NCBI GenBank assembly: GCA_000467715.1
Contig: AJFK01001056.1
Location: 113,003-177,002, forward strand
Direction: 5' to 3'
Source: Hysterium pulicare CBS 123377
Lineage: Eukaryota; Ascomycota; Dothideomycetes; Hysteriales; Hysteriaceae
DNA length: 64,000 bases
Both the position numbers and the translations under genes were made by a program. Positions within the stretch are counted from its first letter, which is position 1, and the number at the start of each line of letters is the position of its first letter. Under the pieces are notes generated by a model. It had not been told where the DNA came from. It searched no databases and saw nothing but the letters and a program-made list of their open reading frames with translations. Positions 34,505 to 45,304 of the stretch are shown piece by piece.

Positions 34505-35571
34505 TTGGTGATGCTTTTGGGTTGTTGATGGAACTGAGCAACGTAGAGAGGATCGTAATGTTGCGCTTTCAAGAGTTGCCGATTCTCTCTCTGTCAGTCG
34601 GGCCTAAGATTGAATTGGATGTTAAGAAAGATTATGGAAGGGTATCAATTTATAGCATATAGCATATTCGGATGACACAATAATGTGGGTTAGATGCCGA
34701 TGCGTATAATCTTACGAGCCGGGAAGCAAGAGAAGGCACGCTTATCGCAAGTAGATTCAATAGCGTCATAACAACTCTGATTCGGAGGTATACCGTAACT
34801 GTCTGCCTCCATAACTTCGTCATTCAATATCCTAATAGACAAAATGTATTCCCAGAGGATGCACGCAGAAGGGTTCAGCAGTGGATCGAGTCGTCCCAAC
34901 AGTGCACTTATCGGGCAGTAATGGACGGCGGTCTCTTGTTTCTACCACTGGATTCCTGGGTATAGGCTCAAGAGACTTGATGAAAGGTGACATGGTGGTG
35001 TTACTGTCTGGAGGAGAACTACCCTTTCCGCTCCGAAAGGGAGTTGATCATCACACGCTTACTAAAGAGTATCATCTTCATGGTATTGACTTGAATGATA
35101 TCATGGACAACAAATTGATATGTCTAGATACCTTATTTATCAAATGAAGCTGGGAATGAACTTACTGATGTACCTACCTCCTATACAATACCAAGTCTGA
35201 CCATGTTGTTCTGCGCCTAATACCAGATTAACAACAAGGGGTTGAACACGCCCTGGTTCGTCGTGTCCCACGGAAAGCGTGCTGAGGGTGTCACGATAGT
35301 TGAGTGCAAGGAGATGAGATTACATGAGTTAGCTATATATCTGAGTTTCTCAAAGTTTCAAATGCCAGTAGCGCTATCTCCTACACAGGAAACCAAAAAA
35401 AGCCTGACAGTATCGGAGATCAAAACTCGTTCAAGCTAAGAACAAAGTGTTGAGGACAACGCCGCCGATTTACCACAACTCCGGGACCGAAAGAGACATA
35501 TGCGTTGGTATGACGGGAAGAGGAACGCAAGGAAGAGTGCAACAGAGGCGTGCTGGTGGATGGCACGCCCT
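34505..35571. other. Intergenic, convergent 3' ends
   Basis: This lies between the oxidase (+) and SNF7 (-) 3' ends. The small frames seen (up to 88 codons) lack family features. Confidence 0.5.
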
Positions 35572-36577
35572 TCACATTGCCATTTCGGCCTGAAGTTTCC
35601 GTAGCTCCTCTTCCTCGTCGTCCTCTTCTACTCTTGTAGGCGCCTTGCCCTTCGCTACAAGTAGTTAGTAATCTATCTACGAGCAATGTTCCTTGCGTGA
35701 ACTTACGTTCTCCTTGCGCCACCGTCGGTAACCTGTGTACTTTGTCCCCGACCGGGACATTTCCTGTATCCAGCATTTTATTGTCAAGTTCTTCCTGCTG
35801 GAGCTCTGCGAGTTCTTCGTCGAGCTCGTCTTCGTCGATGCCTTGGTTGCCAACGGATTGTGTGATCGCTTCGCTGATTTCTTCACCGATGGCGTGTTGT
35901 TCGCGTAGGTCCTCCCTGTTTTGTAACAACTTCTACATCAGTAATATGTTCAGTATAGCGAATGCATAGAAGTTTATGGTATAGCTAAAAGTAGGGGTGA
36001 TGGAAGGGTGGAGATATGGAGAGCAAACGTACATCGTCTGATCCACCTTATCGATGGTCAAACCGGCGTGGATCTGTTGCATGGCCTTCCCGGCATTCTT
36101 CATGGCATCTAGTGTTTCCTTGTTGATGTTTGCGGATTCGATCGAGTAGATTTGTTTCTCTAGCGTCATGATCTGATCCTGGGTTTGTTTGAGGGAGTGC
36201 TCGAATATCTTCTTGCGCGATAGGGCGGATTTGGCGACTGTTTGACAAAATGAGGGTCAGTAGCTTTCTCGACGAATAAGTGCAATAATTCCAATCCAGT
36301 ATGCTGCGAGGGAGCCACTTGGATGATATGCGACACTCTTCATGCGAGCTAGATTGAACTCTCGCAAGACATAGATTGGAGCAGACATACCAGTCTTATT
36401 TGAGTTTACGTTCTTCCTCGCAATAGCCTCTTGTTCTTCCATCTGATTCTGTAGATGCTTTTCTCTCTTCGATAACATCTCCAGCTGTCCCCGTAACTGC
36501 AATATCGCCTTTTTAGGCGCATCTTTTTGGCCTTTGGCACCCCCACCGATACCAAACCAGCTCCCCCAGCCGGACAT
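35572..36577 (-). CDS. SNF7: Vacuolar-sorting protein SNF7 (ESCRT-III), 227 aa
   Basis: Four exons (36577-36391, 36237-36033, 35915-35707 and 35654-35572) with introns of 153, 117 and 52 nt give 227 aa, normal for Snf7/Vps32/CHMP4. The sequence starts MSGWGSWFGIGGGAKG, with a basic alpha-1 helix (APKKAILQLRGQLEMLSKRE), then VAKSALSRKKIFEHSLKQTQ, IYSIESANINKETLDAMKNA, GLTIDKVDQTMEDLREQHAI, and an acidic C-terminus (DEDELDEELAELQQEELDNK) ending in a helix ELRKLQAEMAM. This is the main polymerising subunit of ESCRT-III, acting at endosomes in multivesicular-body sorting and, in filamentous fungi, in ambient-pH signalling through PalA/Rim20. The last acceptor is at 35655-35656 and the third exon starts at GGAGG, giving the conserved TMEDLREQH. 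Confidence 0.95.
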
Positions 36578-37109
36578 TGTGATTGGATTTGATGAGGTGA
36601 GATAAGAAGATTGTATAGAAGAAACGATCTTGCGACCGCTCAAGGCGTTGGCAGTTTGCAACTTGCTCTATCGGGATGATGTTCCGTATGTTTCGGTGGG
36701 GCGGACTGTCGAGATCGGATCGTAGGCGGGAGGTTGTCGGAGTCAGCTGTGCGTAGAATGTGTAAGCTGAGGTTGCGAAGTGTAGGCTGGGGTAGAGGGT
36801 TTGTGAAAGAGTAGGGAGTGTGAGGTGAATGGAGTTATTTGGGAGCCTGTTGGGATGTGGTGGAACGCAAAGGTTGAAGGTCTTGGGCCGATGTGACAAT
36901 GATGTCGCCTGCCGCGCTAAAACTGCGCACGTGCTCGGCCTGTAAGACTGGAAGTCTTTGGTGGCAGGTTGGTGTTACCAGAACACCATCAACAACCTGA
37001 AGCTTGGAATTGGAATGCACCTCTATATACTTGTGCGTGGCTGCGCCTCCGGATGAACAGTCCCCGGTGGTGATTCCTTCTCTTCATCACGATGCCACTT
37101 TAGTAGACG
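36578..37109. promoter_or_regulatory. Bidirectional promoter, SNF7 / TEN1
   Basis: 532 bp separate the two divergent start codons. No TATA box is obvious, as usual for housekeeping genes. The short frames here are not coding. Confidence 0.55.
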
Positions 37110-37593
37110 ATGTCAGGTCCCCTCCCTTCTCGTTTGGTATTTCTCACAGACTTGGTGAATTGCAAACCCCAGGAAAAGGTGCGATTCTCAGGGTGGTGAG
37201 TCTACAAGATGTGATCTTCCCAATATTGCGATACTAACCGCTGTTGACAGTGTTGATGAATACGTTGTATCTTCTGCAACTCTTCTACTGAAGCACCGGT
37301 ATCCTCCATCAGCACCTCCGACCGTCGCCTGCGTCAACATCGAACATGTCCTCGAATCCATCAAACGCTCTGAACTTGAAGTTGGCGCTTGGGTTAATGT
37401 AATCGGATACGTTACGACTACGCCCAGCGATGCCGCTATTCAACAGAAGGGATATACCAAGGAGAATGTAGATGTTATTGTTCAGGTACATATACAAGCT
37501 TTGGTGGTTTGGTCTGCTGGGGGCATAAAGTTGGATTCGTATGAGAAGGCCCTGGAGCAGCATCAGCTCTCATTTGGGAGGACAACCCGATGA
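37110..37593 (+). CDS. TEN1: CST complex subunit TEN1, 142 aa
   Basis: Two exons, 37110-37195 and 37251-37593, flank a 55-nt intron (gtgagt ... ttgacag). The product begins MSGPLPSRLVFLTDLVNCKP, then EKVRFSGCVDEYVVSSATLL and LKHRYP, with an internal NIEHVLESIKRSELEVGAWV, VIGYV and the C-terminal IVQVHIQALVVWSAGGIKLD and YEKALEQHQ. The K-V-R-F-x-G-C-V start of the beta barrel, the L-x-H-x-Y-P turn and the final VWSAG-YE helix are characteristic of fungal Ten1, a single OB-fold protein. With Stn1 (and Ctc1/Cdc13) it binds telomeric single-stranded DNA and helps fill-in synthesis in the nucleus. The splice falls inside the conserved GC codon. Confidence 0.9.
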
Positions 37594-37705
37594 CCTAAAC
37601 CTGTCAGGGTCCTATGGAGATACCAGGTATAGTATTATATTTTCTTGGATAAGTGGTTGCGGGTTGAAGCGGAATAAATCGATTGTCCCTCATGATAATC
37701 TGTAG

Positions 37706-39337
37706 ACTTTTGTAGCTCCCAATAAATACGTCGCAATTTTTCTATACGGTCTCGACAATACCATGGCTGCAGATATTCAGAGCGCCATCTTGGATACTTG
37801 AGGGGATGTAGGGCAGTTGGCTTGGATAGGTACTGGATTCCCCTTGGGATTCGTTGCCGCCATTTTGACTTTGTAAAGGGTCAGGTATCACTAGGAATGA
37901 TTACAAACTTAACATCTCGTTCTAGTGGCAAAGCTTATGGGCTGTTCAATGTCAAGTGGCTTCATCTTGGAAGCATCTTCGTGTTCTCAGTCGGCAGTGC
38001 TGTCTGTGGTGCTGCCCCCAACATGGACGCCCTCATCGTGGGACGAGTCATTGCTGGTGTCGGCGGAGCGGGATTCTATCTCGGCATGCTGAACCTTATT
38101 GCCATCAGCACCCTGGAAAAAGAGCGACCTGCTTACATGGGTGGTACTGGTGTAATTTGGGAAGCTGGAACAATCCTGGGACCTGTCATCGGAGGTGCAT
38201 TTGCTGATTCGAGTGCTACATGGAGATGGGTAGGTCAACTGTTCTCCGCTACACTGACAATCGATGCTAACAAGCACATTTCAGGCCTTCTACATCAACC
38301 TCGTTATCTTTGGGGTTTTGTTACCAGCGCTCCTCTGCATCCCAAGCTTTAATCCGCAACCTTCAGTCTCAACACTCACAAAGCTGAAGGAGCTTGACTG
38401 GATCGGAGCAGTTCTCAATGCGGGACTTTACATAACGTTTGTCATGGCTCTTACATTTGGGGGTGTGACATGGCCATGGGATGATGGACGGACGATCGCA
38501 ACCTTGGTCGTTTGCAGCGTCATCCTGCTCGTCTTCATAGCTCAACAGTACTTCGCAATACTCACTACTCCCGAGCGCCGGCTGTTCCCGATCCAATTCA
38601 TCGCTTCTCGGACCATGGCAATATTACACGTCTGCACGGCTTGTGGGTCAACCACCATGTTCGTCGTCATTTACTGCATCCCACTCATGTGCCGGTTTTC
38701 ACGCGGCGACAACGGAATCGAATCTGCGGTACGACTGCTGCCGTTCATCATCGTTCTCAGCCTTTTCATCATGGGCTCTGGTCATTTCTTGGGGCTTCTG
38801 GGATACTACATCTTATTTTACACCGTTGGCGGAGCTTTCCTACTCGTTGGCGCCTCTCTCATGTTCACCGTCAGAGCCGGGACCCAGATAGGCGCTACCT
38901 ACGGCTTTGAGGTCTTGATCGCCATTGGGGCTGGTTTGATCGCTCAGATTGGCTACAGCGTGGCCCCTTCCAAGGTTGCGCCACAGGATATGGCAGCAGC
39001 AATTGGGTTTATTAATGTCGCTCAAATTGGAGGTTTGGTTATCGCTCTTGCTATCTCCGGCACTGCGTTCCAAAACGTCACCTTCCTTCATCTGAGCAAG
39101 CTTCTTACTCCTCTGGGCTTCTCTGCCTCGCAGATCAAAGGTGCTGTCGCAGGATCTCAGAGCTCTTTGTTCAACAATTTGCCAAGCAATGTTCGAGGCG
39201 AGGCGATAGAACTGATCGTTAAATCCATCAGTAATAACTATGCTCTGGTGATCACGGCAGGAGCATTGTGTCTTGTGCCAGGGATGTTCTTGAAGAGGGA
39301 AAAGCTGTTTGAGTCGAGCGCTGTCGATGCTGCTTAG
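37706..39337 (+). pseudogene. MFS transporter (DHA2-like), N-terminally truncated with a nonsense codon
   Basis: The frame reads IFLYGLDNTMAADIQSAILD, then an in-frame TGA at 37799-37801, then GDVGQLAWIGTGFPLG and, after an intact intron (37873-37925), GKAYGLFNVKWLHLGSIFVF through NMDALIVGRVIAGVGGAG. After a second intron (38230-38284), AFYINLVIFGVLLPALL runs to the TAG at the end without further damage. About 12 of 14 helices are complete. What is lost is the start: no in-frame ATG precedes the stop apart from the one in DNTMAAD, and the usual 40-60 residue N-terminal tail and first helix are missing. The intact splice sites and single stop suggest recent inactivation. A start at MDALIVGR would remove TM1 and TM2. 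Confidence 0.75.
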
Positions 39338-39726
39338 GCTTGCAGCTTGGAATCAAAAGCTAATGATAGAACACCTTGGAACTTGTAACTACATGTCGAG
39401 GACGTAGACCCACGCACAAAATGAAGTTTTTCAAGTAATCATTACAATACCATGTAAATATATTCTCTTTACTATTCATTGCGATTCTCGACTTAAGGAA
39501 CTTGAAGGCGAAAGTTTCCAGAGAAGATGTTGCTTTTTCTTCGAAAGTCGAGCTATACAATAATCAAATATCGAAAAGGGCGAACGGGTTCTACTTTCCA
39601 GCCTGATTGACCATTTATTGTATTAGGCATGTAATTGTAATGATTTTAAATTCTTCCGTGAATGCAGAGTACTATCCACCGCATATTCATGCAAAGTTAC
39701 TACATGGAGTACCTCCACAAATATTT
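39338..39726. other. Intergenic
   Basis: The convergent space between two broken genes is AT-rich. No feature is seen. Confidence 0.5.
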
Positions 39727-40170
39727 CTAGAAGGGATGCTGCCTGCCTGCTTTCTCTACCTCTGCAAATGCGTCATATCCATAAATCCAAGGTTGGATTT
39801 TAGGGTGCGTCCTGTAAGACAAGTCGAGGTTTTCATATATATCTTCCAGAGCCACGTACCATGTAGAACTGGATTCGTGCTCGCCGTTCGTCTGCTTCTC
39901 CAAAGACCTGCTGATTAACAGGCCTCCCTTAACTTGCTCTGGTCCATCTAACAGATGGTGTTCCTTGCCCTGCTTGAATGTTTCCTTGATGAGTTGATCA
40001 ACTCGAGGTCGCCGGATCGTATCATACATCGTTATTGCAGCGGCGATCTGGTCTCTTCACTGAACCTTCGAAAGCAGGGCCCCAATTGTCGCACCATCCT
40101 CCAGAGAAGAATTGGCACCTTGTGCCATGTAAGGCAGCATCGGATGAGCACAGTCTCTGTAAAATGATGT
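39727..40170 (-). pseudogene. C-terminal fragment of a salicylate-hydroxylase-like FAD monooxygenase
   Basis: Reading leftwards from about 40165, the frame gives FYRDCAHPMLPYMAQGANSS, then LEDGATIGALLSKVQ, a TGA at 40057-40059, and then RDQIAAAITMYDTIRRPRVD, QLIKETFKQGKEHHLLDGPE and IQPWIYGYDAFAEVEKA, ending near 39727. The D-x-A-H-P-x-L-P-Y-x-A-Q-G-A-N block is the second FAD-binding motif of group A flavin monooxygenases, and the IRRPR...FKQGKEHHLPDGPEQ tail is typical of fungal salicylate-hydroxylase-like enzymes. The N-terminal two thirds (Rossmann GxGxxG motif) were not found upstream. The fragment therefore has both a truncation and a nonsense codon. Confidence 0.8.
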
Positions 40171-40975
40171 CCGTCTTTGAAGTCGCTCCCTGCAGCAAAT
40201 AAGGCGAAGGGTGCTCTTGGGACCGCGCTGTAACCCTAATCCACTTGCTGCTCAATGCCAGCCCTCGCCCCAATCGTGTGCCTGTTACAAGGGTGGATGC
40301 ATATAATACGGACCGCTGCTGTCTTAGATGGAGAACGCGGCCATACAGGGAGACAATAGCTTCTGCGAAGCAATCCTAAGGAGTAGGAGGATTTTCTTGA
40401 TTCGAACTGTCAAGGGATGATACCCAACCTTGGGATATGTCGTTGACGGAGCGACGTTGTAAGTCTTGCAACTACATCGGGCCGTTGCCGAGCGGGACAG
40501 AGTCTGCGAGCAAAGATCATCACAACTCCAGACCAACCACGCCTGGACATGGAAACCTCTGAAAGCGTTGAGTTAGAAGGGGAACAGGTGATGGCTTCGG
40601 AGAGCTTGGTTATTGAAGGACGAACACCAGCACCTCCAGAAACTCGGAGCACGGCTATGACCAAACTGGTATGGCATCGAGATGGCAAACGTTATCCCCA
40701 CCTCTATTACCCCTCTCCTCATCTACTAAAGGAGTCAACCCCGCTTCTTCTTGAAGTTGAAATTCAAGAAGCATCATGGAAGATGATGAATATCGATTCC
40801 AGTGTCCAAGAAATGCCGTGGCATTCGGTCCTTCTATTTGAGCTCCTGGCCTTAGACATGAGGGCGTAGACCCACCCGGGCTTGCATTTCAATCCTTCAT
40901 CCTGACAAGGTGCTCCGCGCCTTCTTCCAATTCCTCAGTTGTAGCATTGTTCTTTCTGGCTTCTGATTGATAACC
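40171..40975. other. Intergenic between monooxygenase remnant and P450
   Basis: No part of the missing monooxygenase N-terminus was recognised here. A plus-strand frame of 106 codons (40549-40869) and an overlapping antisense one have no family features. The last part holds the P450 promoter. Confidence 0.5.
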
Positions 40976-42697
40976 ATGGGATCGTCTCATAAGTTAGAAG
41001 CTTCATCTATTGCCCCTAAACTTACCATTCGTAATTTCTTTATTGCATTTTGTACATACTTGGCATTTCGGGTGCTGTATCAAATCATATACTACCGATT
41101 CTTCCACCCTCTGTCGAAGTTTCCCGGACCGTTCTGGGCCAGTGTTACCCGTCTTTGGGTGGCTTATCACAACATCAAAGCGGATGAGTGCGAACTTGAG
41201 TATCAATTACACAAGAAATATGGTACCCTTGGCTAGACATGAATATTGTAGATGAAGTCGGGACTGACATTCGATTGAGGACCTGTCCTTCGAATCACGC
41301 CCACCCTCTTACTCGTTAGCGATGCTACAAAACTCCCGGAAGTCTACAATCGCCAGGCGAATAAGTCCAAACATTACATTACTGGCAGTTTTGGAAAGAC
41401 GGAGAGTTTGTTCAACATGCAAGACCATAAGCAGCATAGCCATTTCCGAAAGATTGCTGCTGGACCCTACGCTTTCTCAAATGTCAAGAAAATGGAACCT
41501 TTGGTAGACATGAGAATCACCGATTGGTTGAATAAGATCGATGAAGTCTTTGCGAGGACGGGGGAGAAGTTCGATTTCGCGCCGTGGGCTGTGTACATGT
41601 AAGGAATGACCTCTTGGCCTACTTTGGAGTCTGCCTAATGATGCCCAGGGCATATGATATCATTTCAGAGATCGGATTCGGAGCTCCGATCGGTTTCGTC
41701 GAATCTGGATCAGACGTGAGCGGCCTTATCCAAGGCTTTCACGATGGCTTACTTCCGTTCGGACTCATGGCTCGTTTGTACCCTTTCACAGATTGGGTGA
41801 AGAGCACCTGGGTCGGAGAGAAATACCTCGTAGCGAAGCCGGAAGACGACAGCGGTATCGGCACCCTGATGCGATTCCGAGACAAGCTAATAGCAGAACG
41901 CCAAAAAGATCTCGAAGCTGGGAGGGTCGGTCGAGTTGATCTCCTGCAGACTTTTCTGGATGCTCGGACGGAGGAGGGAAACCCGCTTGAGATGGATTAC
42001 ATCAAAGCTGAGATCTTGCTTGTCTTGCTTGCGGGTGCGGATACTACAGGGACGGCTTTTCAGGCCATGATGTGCTATATCATGTCTGCGCCTACCGTCT
42101 ATGATAAGCTCATGGCGGAGATCGATGCTGCGACTAGGGCCGGAAAACTCTCGGCGATGCCGCTATATGATGAAGTCCTTGAACATTGCCCTTACTACGT
42201 CGCGTGTGTGAAGGAGAGCATGAGGCTCTGCCCATCCGCTCCAAATATCTTCCCCAGACTAGTCGGAAGGGGAGGCATGGAACTCGAAGGGAAGTACGTT
42301 CCCGAGGGTACAGAAGTCACGTGTAACCCCTGGCTGGTACACCGTGATGCAAAGATTTATGGCGAGGACGCGTTGGAATTCAGACCTGAAAGATGGTTGG
42401 AGAGTGAGGAAAAGGCGAAGGAGTACAATCGATATAGCATGACGTTTGGTTACGGGTCTCGCGTTTGCTTGGGCAAGGACATTGCACTGATGGAGCTCTA
42501 CAAGGCGCCTCTTCAGGTAAATCCCCAATTCTTTACTGGACTGATTTGGTTTCTGACTCGGATTGCAATAGTTCTTCCGTACCTTCAAACCTGAAATCAT
42601 CAATAAGAAGGAGCCGGGTAAATTCGTTGTCAAGGGGGGAGTCGGATTCTGGGAGAATATTTGGATCACCATTGAAAGACGCGCATCTGTCGTATAA
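40976..42697 (+). CDS. Cytochrome P450 monooxygenase, pisatin-demethylase-like, 519 aa
   Basis: Four exons (40976-41222, 41280-41598, 41649-42516 and 42572-42697) give 519 aa. An N-terminal membrane anchor ([20 protein letters not shown]) precedes the proline hinge [17 protein letters not shown]. The I-helix oxygen-activation motif is [13 protein letters not shown], the K-helix ExxR is [10 protein letters not shown], the PERF-like region is FRPERWL and the heme-binding loop is [18 protein letters not shown] with the axial Cys. The overall pattern ([39 protein letters not shown]) resembles microsomal fungal P450s annotated as pisatin demethylase-like or related detoxifying enzymes. The substrate is unknown. 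All catalytic residues are present. It lies downstream of two broken genes and upstream of a convergent lipase. Confidence 0.93.
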
Positions 42698-42855
42698 GCT
42701 GAGCTAGGAAATCTACTGACGCGCATCCGCTATCTAATTTCAGCGGAATAAGAAATAAATCTGTGTGGTTTACGCAACGCCAATTCTTCCACGATCACCG
42801 GAGAAGAGTTACACGCGATAACCACCCATCATATGCTGTACGTTCGCATTTACCA

Positions 42856-44022
42856 CTAAGAAGAAGCGGTCTTTGTGCAATTGGAAGTCCCCGCAGCAAT
42901 GAAATACGTGATATGTGCCTGTGGGTAATCAGTACCGAATTCTGCTTCTTCATTCATCTTTAGCCATAGGCAGAAACTTACAGCGTTGACACCCGTAGAA
43001 CTACTGCTTGCAGTACCACCATTGCACGTTGGATCCTCGCTCCCATCGCAAATCTTGATATCCTGCGGCGTTGGATTGGGCTCTTTTTGGATCCAGTACT
43101 CTGTTCCGCCATGATAGTACCCTTCTGACACCTTCGTGGCTGACGATGCGACGCTATCATCCAACGAGGTCACGCGGTGAAAGGTTGTGCCGGGGAAGGA
43201 AGCTTCTTGAAACTGTGCGTATGCTTTGTTGCCTAGAGGAAGGATTAGGAGGTAGGATGCGGAAAGGAAATCGGAGAAGAGAAAAGACATACCATTGCGA
43301 AACGCAGCGAAGGCGTATGCTGTGACATTCCCTATGCCGAAATGTCGAGCAATTGTCGTCCCAGCAAATCCTAGGAATATGAAGTGAGCCACTTATCCAG
43401 ATATGTATTGCCGTGTGTCTTACCCGTGTTACTTCCACCTAGAGAATGTCCCGTGATATAGAGCTTGTATCCGGGATTCTTCTGCATAGCACTGCTGATG
43501 TCGCTAAGTACAGTGCCGACGTTTTTAGCCCATGCTTTTTGAAGCCCTTCCATCACCTGGAATGCATATCAGATCGTAGTCCGAAGAGGAAACACGACTG
43601 CGCATTTGCACCCACCATGCAATTATTACAGCCTGCAGAACCCTCGACAGTGTAAGGAACCAAGGTTTTATCTCCATCGGTTTGGAAATCTTCGCTGTCA
43701 TATGTTCCGCGGAACGCCACCTAAACTTTGTAAGTGTTTCAAGGACTTCCTATGATTGAAGACGAAGAGCCTCTCGAGAACCTACAATAATCCACTTCCG
43801 TGACTTGTCTATTGCCAAATAGCCTTTGACACCCGTTGTCCATAGCGCAACCCTGGTCGTGCCTTCCGGGTAAGTGCAGTTAGCCATGTTGTAAGCATCG
43901 AAAGCATGATGGACTGAGTATTTCATCTCATCATAAGTCACGGCATCCACAAGCGCATGCGCTAGCCGGAAAACTGATAAGAAGAGGAAGATAATGAGAT
44001 TCATTGTAAGCTCGGTTCTCAT
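42856..44022 (-). CDS. Secreted class 3 lipase, 288 aa
   Basis: Six exons (44022-43786, 43720-43616, 43556-43424, 43370-43293, 43232-42982 and 42918-42856) with five introns of 53-65 nt give 288 aa. A signal peptide (MNLIIFLFLSVFRLAHAL, after an optional upstream Met at 44022) is followed by the lipase core: VAFRGTYDSEDF, the nucleophile elbow LYITGHSLGGSN, FAGTTIARHFGIGNVTAYAF, the aspartate region HRVTSLDDSVAS and the C-terminal HITYFIAAGTS supplying the catalytic His. Cysteines (CNNCMV, ICDGSEDPTC) suggest disulfides. This is the Lipase_3 alpha/beta-hydrolase family of extracellular triacylglycerol lipases. The Asp is in a DD rather than the commoner DP context, so activity or specificity may differ. 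Confidence 0.92.
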
Positions 44023-45304
44023 CGTTGACTAAGCAGTGAGATGCGTAAAGGTATCAGAAGAAGGAGCAAATACGTCAAGGTAAACGGCCTCTACTTCTTT
44101 TTGGACTTCTAGAAGCACTTATAGAATTCATCTTGGACTGACCATTGCCGGTGGTCAAAAAAACATATATTAAAGCGAATTGCCATTGGCCAATCAACGT
44201 TCGAATGGATGAAGCGGATTAGATGGTGTCAGACAACTACCGAGGGATTCATTAACGTATGTGACATTCGAATTTAAAACACGAGGGTATGTACGAACAC
44301 AGTATAACTGTGGTCGTACAGCCGTAATAGAAGTAAATGATCGTAGACTCGGAGGCCTTAAACATGAAACGATCTTCAAGAGCGGAGCGGAATTACTTTT
44401 GCTCCCCTGGCTCCGCGCAATGGTCCGTGCTCCCGCAACGACGGACGAAAGAAATCGGCCATCGACATGGTCTTACACCAACACAACTTGTACCGCTCAA
44501 CCGCCGAACGGAAGTGATTCTAACCTTCAGTTCTATTGACTGTTAGGGAAAAAAACATTACTTAGGCGCCGCAAGCTTTCGGCCTTCAGCTCTTTTATTT
44601 GGGTGACGCACAAACGCCCCCGTATCGCTTTTCCAAACCTTTCAGCTCTCTTGAACATGCTTACCATGCGTCTAACTGGGAGAGTTATATAGAGTGATGC
44701 TCGATAAAGGGTCTTTACTGTTCGCTGTTAATTCTTACAGTGTCAGACGAACGACTTCCAATACCGCGGTATGATCTCCGGATGTCGAGATTGAGCACAG
44801 CGATACACGCTTGTCCTTCGGCCTATAGTCTTTTGATGACTCACTTCCAAATCCTGGGTAGGATGCTAGTCTAGAAACGGCAATGAAGATTCCACATATC
44901 TGGAACCCGGAGCACTATGATATGCGTTCGACGGCTCGAGGCAACCAGCTTATATCCCTTACAGGGCGCGCACTTGTCAAAACATTCTACAGAATTGACG
45001 AATGAATGGCTGCCTCCCAAGCCTATGATTCATTGCTTCCTGCTCCATTATCTACCGCGGCCTGTCGAGAATTGAGATTGCAAAGTTATTGGATCGGGAT
45101 TGGAAATCTGACTGCAGATCTGGAGGTAGGAATTCTCTCTCGTCCGGTGGCATTGACAGTTGAAATGCTATGTGTTTTGATGGTATAAAGCTAGAAGAAT
45201 GTTCCACTGAAATTGGATTCAACACGATCAAGCTACCACTTGTGCCTACCTACTGACAACCGCTCGAATAAAATCACAATCAACCACGCTCATCTCCTTT
45301 CAAC
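44023..45304. other. Divergent promoter region, lipase / GST
   Basis: 1.3 kb without a recognisable gene between two divergent start codons. Confidence 0.5.
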
